Assembly (NCBI GenBank): GCA_903813345.2
Contig: CAIIXF020000003.1
Span: 18,116,931-18,180,930 of the forward strand
Source: Owenia fusiformis
Lineage: Eukaryota > Annelida > Polychaeta > Sabellida > Oweniidae
Length of the DNA: 64,000 nt
Reading direction: 5' to 3'
Shown: positions 20,620-29,567 of the stretch, piece after piece
Numbering within the stretch: the stretch's first letter is position 1
Layout: every line of letters begins with the position of its first letter
The notes under the pieces: generated by a model
What the model saw: only the letters and a program-made list of their open reading frames with translations
Told to the model about the DNA's origin: nothing
Database searches by the model: none
Translations under genes and position numbers: made by a program

Positions 20620-21145
20620 TTGTTAAGCATACTGTAAACTCACAGTGTGAATAAAGTGACTTTATAGTGCAGTACATAGTGTACAGACTCAAAGTGTAAA
20701 GACTCACAGAGTACACTACTCAAAGTGAAACTATTGAAAAAATACATTATAGCACAGTAAGCTCAGTGTACAGACCCAAAGTGTGAAGACTCACAGAGAA
20801 GACTACTCAAAGAGAAAGTAGGAAAAAATACTTAATAAACTTACAGAGTACAGACTCAAAGTGTAAAGACTCAGAGAGTACAGTACTCAAAGCGAAAGGA
20901 TAGAAAAATACATATATAGCACAGTAAGTTCACAGTGTACAGACTCAAAGTGTATACAACTCACAGAGTACACTACTCAATGCGAAAGGATAGAAAAATA
21001 CATATTTAGCACAGTAAGTTTACAGTGTACAGACTCAAAGTGTAAAGACTCAAAGTGTGGAGACTCACATAGTACACTACTCAAAAGCAAAAGCATAAGA
21101 AAAAAACATTAATAGCACAATAAGCTCACAGTGTACAGATAGATG
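20620..21145. repeat. Minisatellite of about 80-95-bp degenerate units
   Basis: Repeated segments GCACAGTAAG(C/T)TCACAGTGTACAGACTCAAAGTG and GACTCACAGAGTACACTACTCAAAG recur about five to six times with small shorter repeats inside. It fills the TMEM170-NUBP1 spacer, downstream of one gene and upstream of the other. Confidence 0.8.
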
Positions 21146-21393
21146 TCATATAGCATTATAGTTAGTTATTGATTAACTATTTTACTAAGAGGTCAAAGCT
21201 CAGCATTACAAAGCAATATTGCTAGTACTATATCACACCAAATCAGAATTTAAAACACATGCACATACTGCATGAACCAATAATTGCATTAAATTTGTCT
21301 GCATTGTGTTTGAACTTGAAGAAGGAATTGGATAGTTCGTCATAAGATTCTTTCATTTGGATATTGCTTTGGATAAGGCATTATCAATCAGAG

Positions 21394-21399
21394 TATAAA
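21394..21399 (+). promoter_or_regulatory. Possible TATA box of NUBP1
   Basis: TATAAA in GAGTATAAAATCC, about 50 bp before the ATG. This would give a 5' UTR of roughly 20 nt. A single hexamer in AT-rich DNA is weak evidence. Confidence 0.25.
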
Positions 21400-21446
21400 A
21401 TCCTAAGCTGAGAAATACTGGAATAAGTGGTTTAGGTTTATTTACG

Positions 21447-21663
21447 ATGTCTTCCAACACTGTTCCAACTGATGCCCCAGAGCATTGTCCAGGGACAGGA
21501 AGTGAACAAGCGGGTAAAGCTGATGCCTGCGGAGGATGTCCTAACCAGAAGATATGCGCAAGTGCAACCCCCAAACCTCCTGATCCTGCCATTGATGAAA
21601 TTGCAGAGAGGCTGTCTCATGTCAAGCACACAATATTGATCCTCTCTGGGAAGGGAGGTGTAG
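21447..21663 (+). CDS. NUBP1: NUBP1 coding exon 1
   Basis: Encodes the four-cysteine Fe-S motif and the beginning of the P-loop (L-S-G-K-G-G-V). The donor GTAATT at 21664 interrupts the codon of the Gly before Lys. Confidence 0.95.
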
Positions 21664-24639
21664 GTAATTAATGTAGCAACATGCTCAAAGCCAGCTTTTG
21701 CCAAGGGTGGTTCACTTTTTATCGTACCTAATAAAGGTAGGATATTGTCGTCAGCTTGACGGGCGGGCGGCGGGCGGGCGGGCGGCGTCTCACTTTCAAG
21801 ACTTGTCTACAGGTTTCCAGCCAAACCATTTGACGGATTCATCTGAAATTTTCAGGAATGTTTCTACGTATCAAAGTTAAGAACTGATTAGTTTTTGGGC
21901 ATTCTGGGTAAATTTTAAGGTGGCCATTTTGGATTTTCCGTCCTAAAATCTTCACTTTCAAGACTTGTCTACAGGTTTCTAGCCAAACCATTTGACGGAT
22001 TCATCTGAAATTTTCAGGGATGTTTCTACGTATCAAAGTTAAAAACTGATTAGTTTTTTGGCATTCTGGGTAAAATTTAAGGTGGCCATTTTGGATTTTC
22101 CGTCCTAAAATCTTCACTTTCAAGACTTGTCTACAGGTTTCCAGCCAAACCATTTGACGGATTCATTTGAAATTTACAGGGATGTTTCTACATATCAAAG
22201 TTAACAACTGATTAGTTTTTGGGCATTCCAGGTTAATTTTAAGGTGGCTATTTTGGATTTTCCGTCCTAAAATCTTCACTTTCAAGACTTGTCTACAGGT
22301 TTCCAGCCAAACCATTTGATGGATTCATCTGAAATTTTCAGGGATGTTTCTAAGTATCAAAGTTAAGAACTGATTAGTTTTTGGGCATTCTGGGTAAATT
22401 TTAAGGTGGCCATTTTGGATTTTCCGTCCTAAATTCTTCACTGTCACACTGCTGTGTTTTAGGTACGATATTGTTCACGTCTGTGCCTTGTTAAAAAATT
22501 CCAGGGGCTTCACAATTGACCATTTTGGCCTAAAGTCACTTGAAAAATGCTAAGAGCGGGGAAAACTGCATGATTTTGAAACACTATTTGGGGGTTCGCT
22601 CGTACATCCTGAATCCCTCACCCTAGCTACTGGCCTGAGCATGTCGCGGTGTGGGTGAGTAAAATAGAATGTGGCCTTGAAATATTGTTGTTGGTTCTAC
22701 AGATTCTATTGTTGAATACATCACTTCAAGACAAACGATAGTGGGCCTCGCATGATTAAGAATTTGGTGTTAAGATTATTGAACAGTTGAATGGGGTTGG
22801 AAAAATTAAGCTTTGTCAGAATTCTAACTACATATGTAGTTATCTTAAAGAATAGATTAAAAATAAAATAAGGCTTGCAGATGAAGAAATTTCCAATGGC
22901 ACAGCACTCATGTTTTTCGAGTAAATTTTGATCTTTAAAGTTAATTCAAGTTATTTGCTGGATATTGCATCAAATCCATTTGAATGAACATAATGTTAAT
23001 ATTTTCAAAAAATTTGCTTTCAGGAAAAAGTACTTTTACAGCTCACCTTGCACATGGTCTTGCGAGTGATGATACCAAACAGGTTGGGGTACTTGATGTG
23101 GATATCTGTGGCCCCTCGATCCCCAGGGTCATGGGCCTAGAAGGGGAGGAGGTCCATCAGAGTGGATCAGGGTGGTCCCCTGTGTATGTTGAGGACAACC
23201 TGGGGGTCATGTCTGTAGGATTCCTGCTAGGTACGGTACAGTACATTAAATTCACGGACATGTTGAATTTGCGTAAATTCGTGAAAAAGGTTGAAGTGGT
23301 TTATAGGTTTTTGGCACATATTCTCCATGTGAATCTTTTATTTGTGAAAGCCATCTCGTTAATGGAGTTTGGGAAAGGAAAATTCCATCTTTGATATTTG
23401 TGTAAATAAGATGGGGTCTAATCTATAAGTATATATATGATATATGATTATCTATGATCAATCGAATAGTTACTGACTTGTACTTTAGATGGCAGGTCAG
23501 TCATAACTTATAACTATAGTTCTCACCAAATATTGCTCTGGTTAAACTTCAGATACTGACGACAGTCTTACTAAAAACTTTCCTCCACACAAATTCCCTC
23601 ACACTAACACAGTTATAAATGCATAGAAGAGTGTGTTCTTACATGAATGATTACAAGTTTTCAATATCAAGGTGTATATAACATTACCCTTTGCACAGAG
23701 TCTAGTTATAAACTACCCTCTGCCTAGTATAGACTATATTACAGTTTAGCAGCCCCGCCCCCATGACCGATGCCTGTGGCAGCTCGGGTCATAAATCATT
23801 TCACACCTACCGCGCTGAGCTATTCTCAACCAATCAGCCAGCTGGAAGGAACAAGTGCTAAATGCGTGCACAATGATTATGCGATTACGTCAGAGAAAAT
23901 GACCATATAGAAGACGAACTCTGATTAGCGCAGTGAGTTCAGAGATTTATTGGAAACTGAAAGAGTGAAGATGAAGCTCTCTTTTGAGAAGCAAAGCTGA
24001 ACGAATGCAAAGGGTAATATAACTTAAGATTGATCTCATTCACGATAAATATTTTCTGTACTTACAGGTAGTCCAGACGATGCAGTCATATGGCGTGGTC
24101 CGAAGAAAAATGGCCTGATTAAACAGTTTCTCCGTGATGTAGACTGGGGAGAAATCGATTACTTGCTCATTGACACACCCCCAGGAACCTCTGACGAACA
24201 CCTCTCCATTGCACAGTATCTCTCCAAAGCTAACATAGATGGCGCTGTCATCATCACAACACCACAGGAAGTAGCATTACTTGATGTACGCAAAGAAATC
24301 AGCTTTTGTCGAAAAGTAAACATGCCAATTTTGGGAGTGGTTGAAAATATGAGTGGATTTGTATGTAAAAATTGCAAAAAGGAAAGTTTGTTGTTTCCCC
24401 CAACAACTGGAGGTGCTGAAAAAATGGCGGCTGACAGTGGGGTTGATTTTCTCGGGAAGCTCCCGCTTGACCCAAGACTAGGACAGTGTTGTGATGAAGG
24501 GAAATCATTCCTTACGGAAGTCCCCGATTCTCCAGCAACACATGCTTTTAAGAACATTATTGGAAATATTATCCAACGATGCAATAAAGGTGGCAGCACG
24601 GAGCCAGACACAGGAGAAACACAGATGGATATTAATTGA
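21447..24639 (+). CDS. NUBP1: NUBP1, cytosolic Fe-S cluster assembly P-loop NTPase (three exons)
   Basis: Exons 21447-21663, 23024-23230 and 24068-24639 splice at GT-AG sites to 996 nt, 331 aa, close to the usual length. NUBP1 (yeast Nbp35) forms a scaffold with NUBP2 that assembles [4Fe-4S] clusters for cytosolic and nuclear proteins (CIA pathway). Visible determinants: an N-terminal Fe-S motif C14-X13-C28-X2-C31-X5-C37; the Walker A S-G-K-G-G-V-G-K-S split by intron 1; [10 protein letters not shown] and H-Q-S-G-S-G-W-S-P in exon 2; and [10 protein letters not shown] plus the bridging C-X-X-C (F-V-C-K-N-C) in exon 3. The ATG at 21447 is the first in frame and gives the expected distance to the Cys motif. 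No defect is seen. The gene lies head-to-tail 884 bp after TMEM170. Confidence 0.97.
21664..23023 (+). other. NUBP1 intron 1, with a 162-bp tandem repeat
   Basis: Bounded by GTAATT and TTGCTTTCAG. It holds a GGCGGGCGG-rich stretch (about 21760-21787), four 162-bp repeat units, and part of a CAGGCCNGTAGCNAG MITE near 22490-22635. Confidence 0.9.
21791..22440. repeat. 162-bp tandem repeat, four units
   Basis: CACTTTCAAGACTTGTCTAC starts units at 21791, 21953, 22115 and 22277, and a fifth partial start lies at 22439, always 162 bp apart. Units differ by only a few substitutions. Both flanks carry a GGTA(G/C)GATATTG segment (near 21737 and 22463), as if the array expanded inside one interspersed repeat. 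Confidence 0.93.
23024..23230 (+). CDS. NUBP1: NUBP1 coding exon 2
   Basis: Starts [12 protein letters not shown] and ends G-V-M-S-V-G-F-L-L with donor GTACGG at 23231. Reading continues open past the donor only by chance. Confidence 0.95.
23231..24067 (+). other. NUBP1 intron 2
   Basis: Bounded by GTACGG and CTGTACTTACAG. Contains the intact 336-bp MITE described next; the rest is not recognised. Confidence 0.85.
23683..24018. mobile_element. Intact 336-bp MITE, ATTACCCTTTGCA inverted repeats, 5-bp duplication
   Basis: Ends ATTACCCTTTGCA and TGCAAAGGGTAAT, flanked by ATAAC at 23678-23682 and 24019-24023. It represents the uninterrupted state of the element at 13315-14222 in reverse orientation: where that copy has the 592-bp insertion, this one reads CAGCCCCGCCCCC straight through. 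Superfamily not assigned. Confidence 0.82.
24068..24639 (+). CDS. NUBP1: NUBP1 coding exon 3 (terminal)
   Basis: Begins [15 protein letters not shown] and carries the [10 protein letters not shown] motif, the CXXC cluster ligands and P-P-T-T-G-G-A. The stop TGA is at 24637-24639. The acidic tail is lineage-specific. Confidence 0.96.
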
Positions 24640-24820
24640 ACCTTTACTCAAAATGCTTTGAAAATGCATTCAAAGGAGACATTTTTGAATAATGTTCAGC
24701 GTGTGTTTGCACAATTTACAAATTCTCATGACAAAATCAAAGAATGACCAAAATTGGTCAACGTATCCAATTTTTCATGAATTTCCAATTCTATTTCTGT
24801 ATTGTATTTTTGGTAGGAAT

Positions 24821-24826
24821 AATAAA
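24821..24826 (+). terminator. Candidate polyadenylation signal of NUBP1
   Basis: AATAAA 182 bp after the stop in GGAATAATAAATATT. Confidence 0.6.
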
Positions 24827-24873
24827 TATTATCAGATTGATAATTAGATACACACTGTGTTTATATTTGTGTT

Positions 24874-25054
24874 TTAGTTTCACCACCAGGAGTGGTGACA
24901 TATTGTTATAATCTCCCCAACTTTTTTGTGGATGGTTGTTGGTGTTTGACATCTATAACAAATGGCAGGTGGCAGTTGGCATCTGTAATAAATGGCAGGT
25001 GGTGGATGGCATCTGTAACAAATGGCAGGTAGTGACATTTTGCCTGTCAATGCC
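24874..25054. repeat. Family-B interspersed repeat (reverse orientation), with internal duplication
   Basis: Runs from TTTCACCACCAGGAGTGGTGACA to CAGGTAGTGACATTTTGCCTGTCAATGCCTT. The GCATCTGTAACAAATGGCAGGT segment is tandemly repeated three times. Eight further copies of the family are in this window (1221, 41396, 43870, 44558, 46496, 53333, 54914, 58619). Confidence 0.8.
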
Positions 25055-28000
25055 TTGATATTTCAGTTTTTGCAGACCATGTCAAAATATCAATGTAAAT
25101 ATCATATCAATTGGCTCTTACAGAAATTAAACAAAATCTTCTTTTTATTATGTAAGTTATGGAATTTATTGCTTGTAATTCATAAGATTCCTCTAATGTA
25201 CATTATTTACATATATGGGTAGATGTGTTATCATACAATTCTAGCATTCTTAAATAGCCTGCAGTCCGCAAGATACATTTACATTCAAATTAAATAATCA
25301 CGTCAAAGATTTCTACTCTAGACCAGGAGAAACACACTATACAGAATAATAAAAACATTGCCTAGCCTCATAGTATAAGACCAGTGAATTATAAATGGTT
25401 TAACTTCCTCATATAAGACCATGGTCTCGTAGGTGGTGTAACTCCTAACACATGATCTGGTCTCATCGAATCAACCCCTCATAGAAGTCCATGGTCTAAT
25501 AGTTGGTATAAAACAGTTTTAACAGAAGTGGACTAAAGATGGCAATATATGTATACCATAATCAGATAATGTCAGTACAGTTGTGTTAGCGTAGTGCACC
25601 CTAAATAAGTTTGTCATTGTGCAAAATAAGCGTATATGTTAAAGCGTTTAAGTGTTGATCACATGAACTGCTTACACGCAATTATCCAAGGTTAATGTCT
25701 TAAGAGGCCTTTAACCTCTTGAATAAAAGAGGATTCTCATTTTTTGCCAATTTTTGATATTTTCAACCTATTTCAAGTTCATTTTGATAATATTTAAGTA
25801 CCTTTATGAACATTTTCATACATATTTCGTGGAGATTAAACAGTGAACACCATTTGTCATTTTAAAGAAGAATTCTGTAACATATATCCTTCATTCTGAG
25901 TTATCAAGAAGTTCAAATCTCTGAATCCAGAGCTAAAGTTTATGAGGAATTGTGACTCAAATCCTACGATTTCACCAGGCCAGAGTTTTTATGTTATCGG
26001 TCTCAATTAAAAATATATGTATTATACATGCACTGTACAGCTTGTCAAATACTGACTTACAGGGTGTCCATAAAGTCCTTGACCATTACAATACAATACA
26101 AACTCTCTAACCCTTGTAAAGAGACTTTGGGGACACCCTGTACAATGGTGAGACAGGGATGCTATAATAGAGACTCCTTCACAATCATTTCGAGTCCAAT
26201 TACATTCATCAGCCTTTGCAATCTGTAACAGTATGGAATACTTCCAAATGTAAAAACAAATGCAAAATTGCCACAAATCTTCAATTTCGGCTTCTAAATG
26301 ACTAAAATTATCTGTGACTTAAAAAACATCGATAAAATATTCCAGCTATGACAGATGTAATTCTGGTTTGTGTGAAAATACCAGCAGGAAATCGAAGTTT
26401 GATTAGGAATCACGGTGCAGTAGTTGGTTTATGTCCTCATAAACCTGCGCATGAGAAAAAAAGATCACATTCTAATTCGGGCAATAATGTGGAAATCGGT
26501 GAAATCAGCAAGGAATACAGTTAACAGCCATTTGGTCAAATATTCAAAGATATATATTGCATAGAAATATTCCAGAATGAGGCATCTCGTCTAAGTTTTA
26601 CTTGAAAAAAGCAGAGCATTTTTCCGTCAGGTAAATTGGTACACTCTTATATTATAAATGACACTACCCTGCTGGTAATGCATGATAAGTCCTCTTCTAT
26701 CCACTTTATATGGCACTATTTAGAATTCATAGTTTCCATATTAAAGTGGCAGCAAAGTATCTAGAATTCATAGTTGCCATATTAAAGTGGCAGCAAATGA
26801 TGTAAAGTGTAAAACATTATGGAAAAATTTGAGGAAATTGATCAAATGAGGTGGTAACTGTAGATTTCAGACGCAGAAATGTCCAGTCATTAATGTTGAA
26901 TAGGGGACATAGTCTTTTTCAAAATGACCGCAAAATACTAAAGAATGCCGGAAAAATGAAAAGTTCATTCACATGACCATATTTTTTATTTTAAGCATGA
27001 AAGTGACATTTTACATTAGCATTTGACCAGTTGGTGGTCACAGTGACCCAACTCTTAAAACATGACATCTTGTCAATCAATTAGATTAATATAACGCAAC
27101 ATATAAACATGATTCTAAATGTTGAACAAATGTTTCAAGGTCAATTCGAAAGGACATGTGCCACCCTACTGTTTACTTTATTCCTTGCAAATTGAATTCC
27201 ACTATGCTCCATTCACTATTTAACATGACCTCTAGTATGTTTTGGAATACCAGACAATGTAGTCATCATTTCCATGGAACAGAGAGAAATTGACAAGAAC
27301 CATATACATAGTTAAAGGGAGAATCTGACATAAAAAGAGTTTTTTCAAAAATGTCACCATTGTAATATATTGAAATGACATTTTACGAAAAGCCAATAAC
27401 TAAATTGACAGCGGCGAAATAAAATTGAAATGTTGGATAAAATTGGGTCTTAAAGTAATAATCGAATGATCCTTAGGGAAATCTCCAGCAATGTAAAACA
27501 ACATGCTCAGTGTTACTATGACAGTCCTAGGCATGTGCCACGAGAAAAAGAGGTCAAAAGGTCCCATGAAGATAATGGATTCCCAAATATCAATTTGACT
27601 TCCCTGGGGCTGTGCAATAACTGGTGCTTCAAAATGTGACAAGATTTTCAACGACGCAATTGCAGAATTCAAGTCCTATCTAATAATTCCAACGATTATA
27701 ATCACTTTAGAAAGTCATGTAGAATTGCAATCATTTATACTTCTGTCATTTAGGATTACATTACTGATTTCTTAATAATTACAGCTGTTCTTAAAGATAT
27801 AAAATAAACTAAAAAGAAGTGAACTAAAATGGTAACTGGTAAATTGCCAAGAAGTAAACTAAAATGTAATTATTAAACATGTACAAAAGTAAAACTTTAA
27901 AGTTGAAAATTATTTTTCATTTATGGGTTTGATTCAAACCAGAGATGAGTGAATTTTTCACACTAGTCCTAACACTTAATAACTCTGTGTTTCAAATAAA

Positions 28001-29097
28001 CATTTAATAGGTACATATATACTGTATTTCTACAGTAAAACCGTATCTAATGTTAACATCTAACAAATAAAGTTTCTGGTGGTTAACAGAGATAGGATTC
28101 AAAATCAAAATTATTTTATGTAAACATGCTTTGTCTCTTGTGTTATAATCCTGAGAAAAACTCCCAAGTTGGTCATGCAGGTACATCCTTGGCCCAAGAG
28201 TAATTCATTGCATTACATTATGAGCTATGATGCAGGTATAAAATTTGAACAGATTGCCCAATTTCAATTACGAGTGTTCTTCCTTGGAGAACATTCCTTG
28301 GAGTTTCCTCTCTTTTTCCCATACTCAAGCATGACCATTTTGGAATTTTCTCACAGGTTCCAACATTGTCTTAACATAGGGAAATACTCCCATGTGATGT
28401 CATAATTATATAAAACCTGTTATAAAAAGCTACAATATTTACAATATTACAACTCTGAACATTAACATATTGTACAAGTACAATCTCAAACCATACCTAC
28501 CAAGTAAATACACTCATAAACAGTTCAGCGAGAAATGCTGACAATAATATAAGCTTTACAATACTCTATAAATATAATACAATATATTGTAACATTATTT
28601 ACATATGATGCCAGATTGTGCCATCACTAATATTTTAGTATAAAATTCACATAAATCAATTCTAACAAAAAATGGCTAATACTCCATAAAAGTACTATAC
28701 CACTGTGTAACATAAAAACTCTAATAACAGATATAACATTTATCCACTATGAAATATTTCACTCGTGTAATGTTATTCCACATCAGTACATGATGTTAAA
28801 AATCTGATACCAAATTTTGTAATTTTTATATAATAATAATTTTATATTTTATGTAATCTAGGAAGTTATTAGCATGTTTTTTCAATTTTCTTCCAATCTG
28901 ACATGAAAAAAACACATTATGTCCAGAGAAAATTGGAAAGTGGAGCGAAACAGAATAATGGCATTTTTCAATAATAATAATAATACACTTTTTATGTATC
29001 ATCACAGCACCAGTACATCGTATGATCAATATTATAATAGAGAGAGCTTAATGGATGTATTCTCATCTCCATGTATTATATGTATTGATTGGATGTA
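25055..29097. other. Intergenic region between NUBP1 and BCAR1 (convergent genes)
   Basis: No supportable gene. It holds degenerate ~50-bp repeats built on TATAAGACCATGGTCTC (25370-25500), an 81-bp Tc1/mariner-type MITE (26060-26140) and a 41-bp tandem duplication of TAGAATTCATAGTT (26721 and 26762). Its right part, nearest BCAR1, may include the BCAR1 3' UTR. Confidence 0.5.
26060..26140. mobile_element. 81-bp palindromic Tc1/mariner-type MITE
   Basis: CAGGGTGTCCATAAAGTC at 26060 is the inverted repeat of GACTTTGGGGACACCCTG ending 26140, flanked by TA (26058-26059 and 26141-26142). Little more than the two ends remains. Confidence 0.85.
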
Positions 29098-29103
29098 TTT
29101 ATT
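29098..29103 (-). terminator. Candidate polyadenylation signal of BCAR1
   Basis: AATAAA on the minus strand, 465 nt past the BCAR1 stop. Other A/T-rich hexamers nearby make the choice uncertain. Confidence 0.3.
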
Positions 29104-29271
29104 AATGGGTCAAAATGCGTATTTGTACATTATCATTAATAAAAAATATAAGGCATTTCACTCAAACTGTTAACAAAACAATAGTGAAATATGCAATTAC
29201 AGAGTGAAATCTTTCTAATAGATATTTTCGTAATAGTCTTGCACTGAACCCTAGTATATCCCCGTCACCTT

Positions 29272-29332
29272 CCAGGCATGCAGCCAGCTTTTGCCAGGGG
29301 GGGGGGCTATGGACCTGCTTCTGGGTAAGGAA
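29272..29332. mobile_element. Remnant of a CAGGCNNGNAGCCAG MITE with G tract
   Basis: CCAGGCATGCAGCCAGC followed by a G9 run and CTATGGACCTG resembles a shrunken copy of the 837-1022 element. A second G-rich run (11 G) lies at about 29520-29530. Confidence 0.5.
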
Positions 29333-29567
29333 GTACACTCCTTTCAAAACTATGGTGATCGGGTATTCCCTTTTAGAGCCCATATTAAAGCCGGTTCATG
29401 TTTGGGATTTTAAAAATACTACAAATTCATTCATTTCCAACCTATTGCAACTGAAACGAGCTTTAATTATCTGAAACAAACTTCGAGTTGGCAAACATTT
29501 GAAGAGGATGGAGAAGTGTTGGGGGGGGGGTGATCAGCAAGACTATTTTCATATATACTCTACATGA

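Noticed and set aside
27400-27672. 90-residue minus-strand frame between NUBP1 and BCAR1
   Set aside because: Looks locally protein-like, but has no ATG at its start, no recognised domain and no splice context.
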